DNA from: Streptomyces sp. NBC_00258
GTDB taxonomy: Bacteria; Actinomycetota; Actinomycetes; Streptomycetales; Streptomycetaceae
Length of the DNA stretch: 64,000 bases
Assembly: GCF_036182465.1 (NCBI RefSeq)
Contig: NZ_CP108081.1
Span: 2,790,001 to 2,854,000, forward strand
Direction: 5' to 3'
In this document: one piece after another, positions 33,104 through 42,170 of the stretch
How positions within the stretch are numbered: position 1 is the stretch's first letter
How the letters are laid out: every line of letters starts with the position of its first letter
The notes under the pieces: model-generated
Database searches by the model: none
What the model was told of the DNA's origin: nothing
Seen by the model: only the letters and a program-made list of their open reading frames with translations
Made by a program: the position numbers and the translations under genes

Positions 33104-35446
33104 ATGAGCCAGTTCACCACCGGTACACACCCGCCCGTCACCAGCCCTGACCAGCCGGTTTCCGGTACTCACTCGTTCATCGGGGTGGTCGGGGCCCGTG
33201 AGAACAACCTTCGGGATGTGACCCTGTGCATCCCGAAGGGCCGACTCACGGTCTTCACCGGGGTGTCGGGGTCGGGGAAGTCGTCGGTCGTCTTCGACAC
33301 GATCGCCGTCGAGTCGCAGCGCCAGCTGAACGAGACCTTCACATGGTTCGTCCGCAACCGGCTGCCGAAGTACGAGCGGCCGCACGCGGAGGCCATCGAG
33401 GATCTCTCGCCCGCGATCGTCGTCGACCAGAAACCGGTCGGCGGCCACTCCCGGTCGACGGTGGGCACGATGACGGACGTGTACTCGGTGATCCGGGTGC
33501 TGTTCTCGCGGCACGGCAGTCCGAGCGCGGGCCCGGCCACCGCGTACTCCTTCAACGATCCGTCGGGCATGTGCCCCGAGTGCGACGGCCTCGGGCGCAC
33601 GGTCCGGCCCGACTGGGACCGCATCCTGAACCCGGACCTGTCCCTGGCCGACGGGGCGATCGTCTTCCCGCCGTTCGCCGCCGGGACCTGGCAGGGGCAG
33701 GGGTACACCAACACCACCGAACTGGACCCGCACAAGCCCGTGCGTGAATTCACCACGCCCGAGCGGGAGTTCCTGCTGCGCGGGCGTCCGGGCAGCAAGG
33801 TCACCATCAGCGGCTCGGGCGGCACCTGGAGCACCGACTACAAAGGACTCGCCGACCGTTTCGAGCGGCTGTATCTCAAGCGGGACCTGTCCGCGCTCAG
33901 CCAGAAGACACGCGACCAGGTGCAGGGCTATATGACGGAGGGGCCCTGCCCCGGGTGCCGGGGCGCGCGGCTGAACGAGGCGGCACTCGCCACCCGGATC
34001 GGCACCGGGCCGGCCGGGCGGCCCGGCCTGTCCATCGCCGACTGCACCCGGATGCAGATCAGCGACCTGATCCCCGTACTGAAGGACATCGACGACCCCG
34101 TCGCCACGCCGGTCGCCGCGGCTGCCGTGGCCTCGCTGGAGCGGATCGAGGCGATCGGGCTCGGCTATCTCAGCCTGGACCGGGAGACCCAGACGCTGTC
34201 CGGCGGGGAGGGGCAGCGGCTGAAGATGGTGCGGCACCTCGGGTCGAGCCTGACCGGTATGACGTACATCTTCGACGAGCCGAGCGTCGGTCTGCACCCG
34301 CGTGACGTGGGACGGCTCGGGGACCTCCTGCTGCGGCTGCGGGACAAGGGGAACACCGTGCTGGTCGTCGAGCACGACCCGGATGTCATCGCCCTCGCCG
34401 ACCACATCGTCGACATGGGGCCGGGGGCGGGGGCGGACGGCGGGCGGGTGGTCTTCGAGGGGACGCCCGGCGAGCTGGCCTCGGCCGACACCCCGACGGG
34501 CCGCTGCCTGCGCCGTCGCACCGAGGTGAAGCGGCGGACGCGGAGGGCCACCGGCGGGCTCTGGGTGAAGGGCGCCGGCCTGCACAACCTGCGGGACGTG
34601 ACGGTCGAGTTCCCGACGGGGGTGCTGACCGCGGTGACCGGTGTCGCCGGCTCGGGGAAGAGCACGCTCGTCTCGAAGGAGTTCACGGCCGCGCACCCTG
34701 ACGCGGTGGTCGTCGACCAGTCGTCCATCGGCATCTCGGCGCGGTCCACTCCTGCCACGTACCTCGGCGTCATGGACACCGTACGGAAGATCTTCGCGCG
34801 GGAGACGGGGGTGGAACCGGGCCTGTTCAGCTTCAACTCCGATGGAGCCTGCGGGACTTGTCAGGGGCGCGGGGTCAGCTACACCGACCTCGCGTTCATG
34901 GACCCGGTGACCACGACCTGCCCCGACTGCGAGGGACGGCGCTTCAAGGACGAGGTGCTGCGGCTGACCGTGGGCGGCAACTCGGTCGTCGACGTACTGG
35001 AGATGACGGCCGATCAGGCCCTGGGCTTCTTCGAGGACTCGGGCATACGCCGCCGTCTGCGGGCCCTACGGGACGTGGGGCTCACATATCTGACACTCGG
35101 TCAGCCACTGTCCACGCTCTCCGGCGGCGAACGGCAGCGCATCAAACTCGCGACCCGGCTCCACCGGACCGGAGCGGTGTACGTGCTCGACGAGCCGACG
35201 ACCGGCCTGCACATGTCGGACGTCGACGGCCTGCTCGGCCTCCTCGACCGGCTGGTCGACGCGGGCAACACGGTCCTGGTCGTCGAGCACAACCTCGATG
35301 TCGTCGCCCACGCCGACTGGGTCATCGACCTGGGGCCCGACGGCGGCAAAGAGGGTGGGCGGGTCGTCTTCGAGGGGACGCCCGGGCAGCTGCTGGACGC
35401 GGAGGGGTCGTTCACGGCGGAGCACCTCCGGCGGTTCGTGGGGTAG
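33104..35446 (+). CDS. UvrA-like protein (class II, UvrA2)
   Basis: This 780-aa UvrA paralogue is shorter than UvrA (about 950 aa). Cassette 1 begins TGVSGSGKSSVVFDTIA and ends with LSGGEGQRLKMVRHL; cassette 2 begins VTGVAGSGKSTLVS and ends LSGGERQRIKLATRL. Zinc-module cysteines are in CPECDGLG, CPGCRGARL, CGTCQGRG and CPDCEGRR. The UvrB-interaction and insertion regions are reduced, as in UvrA2/DrrC-type proteins from drug producers, which have been linked to tolerance of DNA-binding drugs. It is cytoplasmic. Its tight linkage to the ABC-F gene suggests a shared drug-tolerance role (inference). Confidence 0.92.
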   Translation: MSQFTTGTHPPVTSPDQPVSGTHSFIGVVGARENNLRDVTLCIPKGRLTVFTGVSGSGKSSVVFDTIAVESQRQLNETFTWFVRNRLPKYERPHAEAIEDLSPAIVVDQKPVGGHSRSTVGTMTDVYSVIRVLFSRHGSPSAGPATAYSFNDPSGMCPECDGLGRTVRPDWDRILNPDLSLADGAIVFPPFAAGTWQGQGYTNTTELDPHKPVREFTTPEREFLLRGRPGSKVTISGSGGTWSTDYKGLADRFERLYLKRDLSALSQKTRDQVQGYMTEGPCPGCRGARLNEAALATRIGTGPAGRPGLSIADCTRMQISDLIPVLKDIDDPVATPVAAAAVASLERIEAIGLGYLSLDRETQTLSGGEGQRLKMVRHLGSSLTGMTYIFDEPSVGLHPRDVGRLGDLLLRLRDKGNTVLVVEHDPDVIALADHIVDMGPGAGADGGRVVFEGTPGELASADTPTGRCLRRRTEVKRRTRRATGGLWVKGAGLHNLRDVTVEFPTGVLTAVTGVAGSGKSTLVSKEFTAAHPDAVVVDQSSIGISARSTPATYLGVMDTVRKIFARETGVEPGLFSFNSDGACGTCQGRGVSYTDLAFMDPVTTTCPDCEGRRFKDEVLRLTVGGNSVVDVLEMTADQALGFFEDSGIRRRLRALRDVGLTYLTLGQPLSTLSGGERQRIKLATRLHRTGAVYVLDEPTTGLHMSDVDGLLGLLDRLVDAGNTVLVVEHNLDVVAHADWVIDLGPDGGKEGGRVVFEGTPGQLLDAEGSFTAEHLRRFVG

Positions 35447-35611
35447 GGCTCCGCCGGGGGGCACGGGGGCAACGGGTCAGGGGAGGGAGTGCGGATACGG
35501 ACACACCCGCCACAATCCCCTCTCCAGCCCCGCACCCCCGGGGGCTGTTGCGACTCCGGCATGGGCTGCATGATGTGCGGGGACGCACCCGGCCGAGACG
35601 GAGAAACGCAC

Positions 35612-36388
35612 GTGCCCAGCCAGAAAGCCCTCATCCGCCGCCCGAGCCCCCGCCTGGCCGAGGGTCTGGTCACGCACATCGAGCGCACGAAGGTCGACGT
35701 CGAGCTGGCGGCCGAACAGTGGGAGGCGTACGCGGAGGCACTGCGTACGCACGGCTGGGAGACCGTCGAGGTGGAGGCCGCCGACGACTGCCCGGACTCC
35801 GTGTTCGTGGAGGACGCGGTGGTCGTCTACCGGAACGTGGCGCTGATCGGCCGCTCGGGCGCGGAGTCGCGGCGCGGCGAGACCACCGGGGTCGAGGAGA
35901 CCGTGGCGCGGCTCGGCTGCTCGGTGAACTGGGTGTGGGAGCCGGGCACGCTCGACGGCGGAGACGTCCTGAAGGTCGGCGACACGATCTACGTAGGCCG
36001 TGGGGGACGGACCAACGGGGCCGGCATCCAGCAGCTGCGGGCCGCCTTCGAACCGCTCGGCGCCCGCGTCGTCGCCGTACCGGTGAGCAAGGTGCTGCAC
36101 CTGAAATCGGCGGTCACCGCGCTCCCGGACGGCACGGTCGTCGGGCACGAGCCGCTGGTGGACACCCCGTCGATCTTCCCGCGCTTCCTCGGGGTGCCGG
36201 AGGAGCCCGGTGCCCACGTGGTGCTCCTCGGCGGCGGCAAGCTGCTGATGGCGGCCAGCGCGCCCAAGACCGCCGAGCTGTACGCCGATCTCGGCCACGA
36301 GCCCGTCCTCGTCGACATCAGCGAGTTCGAGAAGCTCGAAGGCTGTGTGACATGCCTCTCGGTCCGGCTCAGGGGGCTGTACGCCTGA
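35612..36388 (+). CDS. ddaH: Dimethylarginine dimethylaminohydrolase (DDAH)
   Basis: This 258-aa enzyme of the guanidino-modifying pentein fold should hydrolyse NG,NG-dimethyl-L-arginine to citrulline and dimethylamine. Catalytic residues visible are the acidic FVEDAVVV region (near 66-68), H163 in HLKSAVTAL and Cys248 in CVTCLSVRL. EPGTLDGGDVL is the conserved substrate loop. The GTG at 35612 has GGAG 8 nt upstream. An in-frame upstream extension starting MGCMMCGDAPGRDG is open and Cys-rich, so a longer form cannot be excluded. Confidence 0.9.
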   Translation: MPSQKALIRRPSPRLAEGLVTHIERTKVDVELAAEQWEAYAEALRTHGWETVEVEAADDCPDSVFVEDAVVVYRNVALIGRSGAESRRGETTGVEETVARLGCSVNWVWEPGTLDGGDVLKVGDTIYVGRGGRTNGAGIQQLRAAFEPLGARVVAVPVSKVLHLKSAVTALPDGTVVGHEPLVDTPSIFPRFLGVPEEPGAHVVLLGGGKLLMAASAPKTAELYADLGHEPVLVDISEFEKLEGCVTCLSVRLRGLYA

Positions 36389-36514
36389 ACGACCGACCGG
36401 GACACCCGTTCGCCCCCTGGGACCTGCGTGTCCACCAGGTGGGCGACTCCGGAAGCCGACTCCTGTCGATCTCCGGAGAGATCGTTGCTGATCAGGGCTC
36501 TTTACGTCGGGCTT

Positions 36515-36564
36515 AACCTACGGCATCGTAACCTACGGATACGTAGCCTACGATGCCGTAGGTT
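36515..36564. promoter_or_regulatory. Nested 50-bp operator array upstream of desaturase gene
   Basis: Perfect 16-bp inverted arms (AACCTACGGCATCGTA at 36515-36530; its complement at 36549-36564) enclose a second inverted repeat (CTACG-GATA-CGTAG). Read directly it is three 15-bp-phased units of TAACCTACGG-like half-sites. It lies 38 bp before the desaturase GTG and is probably a TetR-family operator that senses acyl-CoA or acyl-ACP. The regulator is not in the window. Confidence 0.75.
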
Positions 36565-36602
36565 GTGTGAACGCTCAGCATTTACGTCCCCCTGGAGCCC
36601 CC

Positions 36603-37583
36603 GTGACGATCACTTCTCCCCATCTCGGCAGCCCGTCCTCCGACTGGACCGACGCACGGCTGCTGTACGCGCTGGAAGAAGTGGTGGAAACCGAACTCAA
36701 CCGTCATCTGAAGGTCGCCAAGGACTGGATGCCGCACGAGTACGTGCCCTGGTCCGACGCCCGCAACTTCCCCGGCATCTTCGAGGACGGCGAGGCCTGG
36801 GACAAGGAACAGTCCAAGGTCACCGAGCTCGGCCGTATCGCGCTGGTCGTGAACCTCCTCACCGAGGACAACCTGCCCAGCTACCACCACGAAATCGCTT
36901 CCCTCTTCGGCCGCGACGGCGCCTGGGGCACCTGGGTGCACCGCTGGACCGCCGAGGAGGGCCGCCACGGCATCGTGATGCGCGACTATCTGCTCGCGTC
37001 GCGCGCCGTGGACCCCGACAAGCTCGAAGAGTTCCGCATGATGCACATGAGTGAGGGCTTCGAGTCGGACAACCGCCACTCGATGCTGCACTCCGTCGCG
37101 TACGTCGCCTTCCAGGAGCTCGCGACCCGCGTGTCGCACCGGAACACCGGCCACCAGTCGGGCGACCCCGTCTGTGACCGCATGCTGGCGCGCATCGCGA
37201 CCGACGAGAACCTGCACATGGTGTTCTACCGCAACCTCCTCAAGGCCGCGTTCGAGCTCGCCCCCGACCTGACCATGCAGGCCGTGCGCGACGTCATCGT
37301 CCAGTTCCGCATGCCCGGACACGGCATGCCCGGCTTCGAGCGGGCCGCCGCGCAGATGGCGATCGGCGAGGTCTACAACATGCGGATCCACCACGACGAC
37401 GTGCTGATGCCGGTGCTGCGTCACCTCAAGGTCCTGGAGTTCGACGGTCTGGGCCCCGAGGGCCTCAAGGCCCAGGAAGAGCTCGGTCTGTACATGGGCG
37501 GTCTGGACGCCGAGGCCGCCAAGTTCGACGAGAAGCTCGCGGCCCGCAAGGCGCGGATGGCGGCGAGGGCTGCCGCCGTATAG
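36603..37583 (+). CDS. Acyl-ACP desaturase (soluble diiron)
   Basis: This 326-aa protein of the stearoyl-ACP desaturase family introduces a cis double bond in acyl-ACP using O2. Diiron ligands appear as Glu in LLTEDNLPSYH, the ExxRH motif EEGRHGIVMRDYL, and DENLHMVFYRN with a second ExxH. It is all-helical and soluble. The GTG at 36603 has TGGAG about 7 nt upstream. Expression is likely controlled by the large palindromic operator directly upstream. No partner reductase is adjacent. Confidence 0.93.
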   Translation: MTITSPHLGSPSSDWTDARLLYALEEVVETELNRHLKVAKDWMPHEYVPWSDARNFPGIFEDGEAWDKEQSKVTELGRIALVVNLLTEDNLPSYHHEIASLFGRDGAWGTWVHRWTAEEGRHGIVMRDYLLASRAVDPDKLEEFRMMHMSEGFESDNRHSMLHSVAYVAFQELATRVSHRNTGHQSGDPVCDRMLARIATDENLHMVFYRNLLKAAFELAPDLTMQAVRDVIVQFRMPGHGMPGFERAAAQMAIGEVYNMRIHHDDVLMPVLRHLKVLEFDGLGPEGLKAQEELGLYMGGLDAEAAKFDEKLAARKARMAARAAAV

Positions 37584-37630
37584 CCGGTGGACTTTGGGCG
37601 GGTGCGGTCGTTCGTCAGCTGCCGGCCGGC

Positions 37631-37670
37631 TTGGGCTGAGCGCGCAGTTCCCCGCGCCCCTCAGGGGGCG
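37631..37670 (+). repeat. Copy 6 of GCGCAGTTCCCCGCGCCCC element
   Basis: The core follows the desaturase stop by 48 bp and lies between two convergent genes. A GCCCCT/AGGGGGC hairpin follows. Confidence 0.75.
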
Positions 37671-37701
37671 CTCCCAGCCGGACCCCGCCATCGACCCCGT
37701 G

Positions 37702-40700
37702 TCACTCGTACGCCGTCATGTGCGCCAGTGCCGCGTCCCGGACATCGGGCTGTGCGTGGCGGCGCAGGGTTCGTAGCTGGGCCCGCCACTGAGGCGCCCA
37801 GCCCGTGCGGGTGCCGAGTGTGGCCGTGAGCGCCGTGGCGAGCAACCCCTCGCTGTGGCCACCGTGAACAGTCAGCCGTTGGGCGGCGCCGAGCATGATC
37901 TCGGCGTCGCCCTCCTGCGTCCGGCGGAGCCTGGCGGCGAGTTCCGTGGCGGTACGCGCGGCGAGCACCGGCCGCCCTTCCGTCAGCGCGGCCAGCCGGT
38001 CCAGGGCCGTGTCGACGCGCTCCGCCTCCGCGTCCAGGTCGAGATGGACCGCCGCGACGGTGGCGGCCTGCGGTACGAATCCGTCGTACCGCGCGAGCAG
38101 CTCACCGGCCCCGAGGGCCGCTTCCCGGATGGGTCCGGCCGCCGTCCGGGCCTGCTGTGCGAGCCGGGCGACGAGGTGGTCGACCCGTTGGCGGGCGGGG
38201 CGGTCGCGACCGGGTTCGGCGTCGACGAGGGCCGGCGCCGCCGTCTCGGCATCGGTCTCAGTTTCGAACTCGGTCTGAGTTTCGGCCTCGGCTTCGGCCT
38301 CGGCCAGCACGCGCAGAGCTTCCCGCAGGCCTCTCGCTCCCCCGGCCGATCCCGCCGCCGCGACCACCAGGCCTTCCGCCGCCGCCCGCCAGCTCGTGCG
38401 GTTCGACAGGTCCGCCGTGGCGGAGGCCAGGACGGTGGGGGCGTCCGGGGACCAGGGGGCCCAGCGGGACAGGGCTCCGAAGGCAAGGGTCGCCGTCGCC
38501 TGGTCGTCGGTCGCGCACACGTCACGGACGAGACGGGCGTACCGCGCGCGGTGGCGTTCCGGCAGGTCGAGGGGCGAGACACGCAGGACGGCCGCGCGGA
38601 GCACGGGTTCGGCGCCCGACGCGTCGTGCAGGAGCGTCCAGACGCTCTCCTCGGCGAGCAGCGCGCCGGCGAAGGCGACACACGCGGCCCGGACGTCGAG
38701 ATGGGCACCGGGACGTCCGTACGCCTCGGTGAGGAGCCCCGCGGCCACGGGCACCGGGAGCCGGGCGGCGGCGAGCCGGGCGGCCTCCTTGCGGCTGGTC
38801 ACCTTGGTGTCCGGCGCGAGCAGCACCTCGCGCAACTGCCCCACGAGCCGCGAGGGCGCCACGTGCCGGGATGCCCGCGTGGCCGCGTACACGGCGACGC
38901 GGGCACGGTCGTCCCCGGCGTGCGCGAGAAGTTCGGGCAGTGCGTCGCCCGGCCGGTCGGTGTGGGCGAGCGCGCCGAGCGCGGCCTCCGCCAGCACGAC
39001 GTCCGACGAGCCGGTCCAGTCGCGTACGAGTCCGGCGCCGGGGCCCGGTATCCGCGCGCCCTGCGCGATGGCGGCCGCCCGTGTGTACGACGGCAGCCCG
39101 GCATCGGCGGCCTGGTCTGCCAACTGGCGGGCCACGGCCTCCTGTTGGCGTGGCAGCCAGCGTCGTACGTCGTGGCTCACGGGCACGGTCCACGAGCTGC
39201 CCTTGGTGAGGAAGCGCCCGTACGGCGGGGTGTCCGCGAGGAGCACGTCGAGAAGGTCGGTGCGGCGTCGGGTGATCACGTCCAGGACCGGCCACAGTGT
39301 TCCCGCCGAGGGTTCGAGCGAGAGGATGCGCGCGGCTCGCTCGTCGCGGGTGGCGGGCGGCTCCAGCCAGAGCTCGACAGCGTTGCGTACGGTCACGTCG
39401 CTTCCGAAGCGGACGGCCTGCCACAGGAGTTCCTGCAGTTCGGGCATGCCCGCGGCGCGACGTCCCACTGCCCTTGCGAGAGCGAAGGCGAGACTGTAGT
39501 CGGCCTTCTCCGCCCCTGCCTCGATCCACGGCCGCAGCGCCTCGTACACCTGGTGTTCCTGACCCCGTCGCAGCTTCTCGTCGAGTCGGCCCAGATCGGC
39601 GCCTCCGGTGTTCCCGGAGATCCGGACGAGTGTGCGCAGCGCCCAGTTCACCAACTCCCTTGACCCGCCCGCCGCGTGCTCCCGCAGCACGGACAGGGCG
39701 AGCTCGCTGAGGTTGCCCCGGGTCTGGTGCGAGGAGTCCCGGGCCTCGACGGCGTCGGCGGCGATCCGGTCGAGGTGCGGCTCGGCGTCCTCGGTGAACA
39801 GGGCGGGCGGGGTACGGGACACCGCGTACAGGGCCGGCAGCCTCACCGGTTCCTGCTCGTTGCGCAGCCGGGCCGACTCCTCCAGTACGGAGGTGACGGC
39901 GGCGGAGTCGCCGGAGCGGGCGGCGTTGCGGATCAGCAACGGCCAGGCCAGCGCCCGGTCTTCGGCGGCGGGGCGGCGTGTCGCCTCGACGAGCCGTTCC
40001 CGTACCTCGGCCACGGGCAAGAAGGATTCGGCGAGCAGCACGGTGTCCCATGCCTCCCCCCGCTCGCGTGCCGCGGCGGCCATCCGCCGGGCCTCCTCGG
40101 CGACGCAACTGCGGGGCAGCGCCTCAAGGATGACCGCGTCCACGGCGGCACCGCCCGCGCCCCGGCCCGCCGTCGACGCCGTGTAGAAGGCGTGCCGGCG
40201 AGCGGGCGGCAGCGCCTGGAGGAGCGGGGCGAGCCCGCCCGACGCGGCCAGCATCCGGCCGTAGACGGCGAGTTCGTCCGCCTCGGATCGCGCCAGTCTG
40301 CGTTGCAGCGGGCGGCTGCGTGCGGCGATGTAGGAGGGGAAGCGGCCCGAGATCAGCAGCCGAAGCACGCGTTCCGGCGCGACGGCGGCGAACGTGCCTG
40401 CCTGGTCGAGGAGTTGAGAGGGGATTCGGGAGGGCCCGAGACGCTCGACCAGCTCCAGCACACGCAGTGGCTCGGCGGTCACGGTGACGACGACATCCGC
40501 GTACCGCTGCCACCAGGCGTCACGCAGCGACTCCGGAAGGGCGGCCAACTCCCGCTCCGCCACGTCCAGCAGGGCTCCGGGGTGCCGCCGGCCGAGGGAC
40601 TTCGAGCCCCGTACCGCGTGCAGCAGTGAGGGCAGCAGCCGGGTGACCGTCTCCGGGGAGCACCCGGGCAGCAGCCGCGCCGCCTCCTCGTCGCCCCATT

Positions 40701-41106
40701 CCGCCCGCAGCCCGTCGACGAGCCGGTCGGCCAGCGCGGTGCGCCGGCCCGCGACGACAGCACGCAACAGCTGTCGACGTATCGCCTCGGGCGCGTCGGT
40801 GAGGGCCGACTCGTAGGCGGAGTCCGGCACTTGGAGACTGTCGGCAGTGCGCAACGCGTGGCCGCGCACGAAGGAGTCCGGATCGGCGATGCGCGCCGCG
40901 ATCCACTCGGTGTCGCCTGCGACGGCCGCCGCGACGACAGCGAGCCCTCGCTCGTAGGTCCCGCGCGTTTCGAGCTCGCCCAGCAGCGGACGCGTCTCCT
41001 CCAACTCCCGTGTGCGAGCGGCGAGTTCACGCATACGCAAGGGGTACGGGAGTGGATCGAGGGCGTTCAGCAGGCTCTCGGCCTGGTGCCGCGGGGTGTG
41101 GACCAT
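37702..41106 (-). CDS. Very large helical-repeat-like protein (1134 aa), unknown function
   Basis: This 1134-aa protein from ATG 41106 (MVHTPRHQAESLL) is made almost wholly of Ala/Leu/Arg-rich helical pairs that recur every 35-45 residues, for example DSFVRGHALRTA and DVRAACVAFAGALL. That suggests a HEAT/ARM-type solenoid. No catalytic motif, signal peptide or membrane helix is seen. A low-complexity acidic tract rich in Ala-Glu and Glu-Thr sits at about residues 931-955 and is encoded by imperfect GGCCTC/GGTCTC repeats (38245-38310). The protein is probably a scaffold or protein-interaction factor. No Shine-Dalgarno is evident. I do not recognise a named family. Confidence 0.85.
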   Translation of the reverse strand: MVHTPRHQAESLLNALDPLPYPLRMRELAARTRELEETRPLLGELETRGTYERGLAVVAAAVAGDTEWIAARIADPDSFVRGHALRTADSLQVPDSAYESALTDAPEAIRRQLLRAVVAGRRTALADRLVDGLRAEWGDEEAARLLPGCSPETVTRLLPSLLHAVRGSKSLGRRHPGALLDVAERELAALPESLRDAWWQRYADVVVTVTAEPLRVLELVERLGPSRIPSQLLDQAGTFAAVAPERVLRLLISGRFPSYIAARSRPLQRRLARSEADELAVYGRMLAASGGLAPLLQALPPARRHAFYTASTAGRGAGGAAVDAVILEALPRSCVAEEARRMAAAARERGEAWDTVLLAESFLPVAEVRERLVEATRRPAAEDRALAWPLLIRNAARSGDSAAVTSVLEESARLRNEQEPVRLPALYAVSRTPPALFTEDAEPHLDRIAADAVEARDSSHQTRGNLSELALSVLREHAAGGSRELVNWALRTLVRISGNTGGADLGRLDEKLRRGQEHQVYEALRPWIEAGAEKADYSLAFALARAVGRRAAGMPELQELLWQAVRFGSDVTVRNAVELWLEPPATRDERAARILSLEPSAGTLWPVLDVITRRRTDLLDVLLADTPPYGRFLTKGSSWTVPVSHDVRRWLPRQQEAVARQLADQAADAGLPSYTRAAAIAQGARIPGPGAGLVRDWTGSSDVVLAEAALGALAHTDRPGDALPELLAHAGDDRARVAVYAATRASRHVAPSRLVGQLREVLLAPDTKVTSRKEAARLAAARLPVPVAAGLLTEAYGRPGAHLDVRAACVAFAGALLAEESVWTLLHDASGAEPVLRAAVLRVSPLDLPERHRARYARLVRDVCATDDQATATLAFGALSRWAPWSPDAPTVLASATADLSNRTSWRAAAEGLVVAAAGSAGGARGLREALRVLAEAEAEAETQTEFETETDAETAAPALVDAEPGRDRPARQRVDHLVARLAQQARTAAGPIREAALGAGELLARYDGFVPQAATVAAVHLDLDAEAERVDTALDRLAALTEGRPVLAARTATELAARLRRTQEGDAEIMLGAAQRLTVHGGHSEGLLATALTATLGTRTGWAPQWRAQLRTLRRHAQPDVRDAALAHMTAYE

Positions 41107-41262
41107 GGGGTGGATTGTGCCTGCCGGGGACCGTGGTGCGCGCCGAATTACCGATGCGCGCGACCCCGAAGCCGAAAGCCGCCCATCGCGCTCCGCCCGT
41201 TTGCCGTACGCATTTACGGGTCGCCTCCGCGGTGCAACGGTGCCCGGAGGGGGTGACACACC

Positions 41263-41529
41263 ATGGCACAGACCCATGAGTGGATGTTCTACGAGGTCAT
41301 GTGGCGCGGCTGGGCGGGCAAGGGGCAGGTTCCCTATCCCGTGCCCTGGTGGGCGCAGCAGGCCTTCCGGCACCGAAGCGACGACTTCGACACCGGAACG
41401 TACGAGTCGAAGGAGGCGGCCTTCACCTCCAACGCCCTGTACCGCTACTGGCACACGGTCGGCGTCAAGGACCACCGGCAGGAGTCCGGCTCACGCACGA
41501 TCCGGCCGGGACGGAGCGGTTCACCGTGA
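41263..41529 (+). pseudogene. Probable gene remnant encoding N-terminal fragment (88 aa)
   Basis: ATG 41263 has an excellent ribosome site (GGAGGGGG). The first 75 residues look well conserved (WMFYEVMWRGWAGKGQ; DFDTGTYESKEAAFTSNALY; YRYWHTVGVKDHRQES), rich in Trp/Tyr. The final 13 (GSRTIRPGRSGSP) look random. In the next frame the DNA reads GTERFTVTYE then stop (ending 41540), which resembles a natural C terminus. A large internal deletion plus frameshift in a longer gene is the simplest reading. A genuine 88-aa protein is the alternative. Confidence 0.5.
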
Positions 41530-41552
41530 CGTACGAGTGACCGGCACCGCCG

Positions 41553-41819
41553 TCAGTACTGCTGCTGGTGCTGCTGGTCCTGCGTGCGGCGGAGACTGAG
41601 CCGCTCCTTCTCGGACAGGCCACCCCAGACGCCGAAGCGTTCGTCGTGGTCGAGCGCGTATTCGAGGCAGGCGGAGCGTATCTCGCACAGCCCGCAGATG
41701 CGCTTCGCCTCACGCACCGAGCTGCCCGGCTCGGGAAAGAAGAACTCGGATCCGGTCTGGGCGCACAGTGCCTGTTCCTGCCAGGAGAGGTCGGGCGCGG
41801 CAATGGTGTCGTTGTGCAT
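41553..41819 (-). CDS. wblH: WhiB-like iron-sulfur regulator
   Basis: This 88-aa WhiB-family protein has four cysteines: one in ALCAQTG, then ICGLCEIRSACLEYAL (CxxC and C). The family GVWGG turn follows, then a basic C terminus. These proteins carry a [4Fe-4S] cluster and partner sigma factors in actinomycete development, redox response or resistance. ATG 41819 (MHNDTIAAPDL) gives the normal length. The symbol wblH is offered because the order of neighbours resembles that of S. coelicolor wblH from memory; confirm by alignment. The C terminus ends in a Gln/His run (DQQHQQQY). Confidence 0.9.
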   Translation of the reverse strand: MHNDTIAAPDLSWQEQALCAQTGSEFFFPEPGSSVREAKRICGLCEIRSACLEYALDHDERFGVWGGLSEKERLSLRRTQDQQHQQQY

Positions 41820-42170
41820 GCCCAGGATCGTGCCGCGCACCGAAAAACGTTCGATCAACGCCGGATCAATGCGTGCCCCGACACGCCACGACCGGCTCCA
41901 GTGGTGAGCGTGCGGACCCCATGATGCGGCCCGGAGCGGGCGGGCCGCACGGCGGCGCGCCCCAAAGGGGCGCGGGGAACTGCGCGACAAGCCCCCCACC
42001 GGCCGGCACGCACCCACAACCGCAAGCACCCACGACAAACGGCAAGCACCGAACTACCAAGGGTAACCACCACCCCACCAAGCCCAGCGCCAGCGCTCCG
42101 GCAGCGATTGTCAGTGCGCGGTGCCAGACTCGGCGGTACAGGCAACGGGACCCCTCAAGAGGAGGGCAAC
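41820..42170. promoter_or_regulatory. Divergent wbl / VOC intergenic region
   Basis: These 351 bp hold no gene. They include a direct repeat TTGATCCGGCG/TTGATCGAACG on the minus strand upstream of the WhiB-like gene, and copy 7 of the intergenic element. No firm promoter was identified. Confidence 0.5.
41956..41993 (-). repeat. Copy 7 of GCGCAGTTCCCC element (reverse)
   Basis: GCGCCCC-AAA-GGGGCGC hairpin with the reverse core GGGGAACTGCGCGAC. It is unusual in lying between divergent genes rather than 3' of a gene. Confidence 0.75.

Noticed and set aside
31465..35446. ABC drug exporter
   Set aside because: Neither protein has transmembrane segments; the motifs are ABC-F and UvrA, not an exporter.
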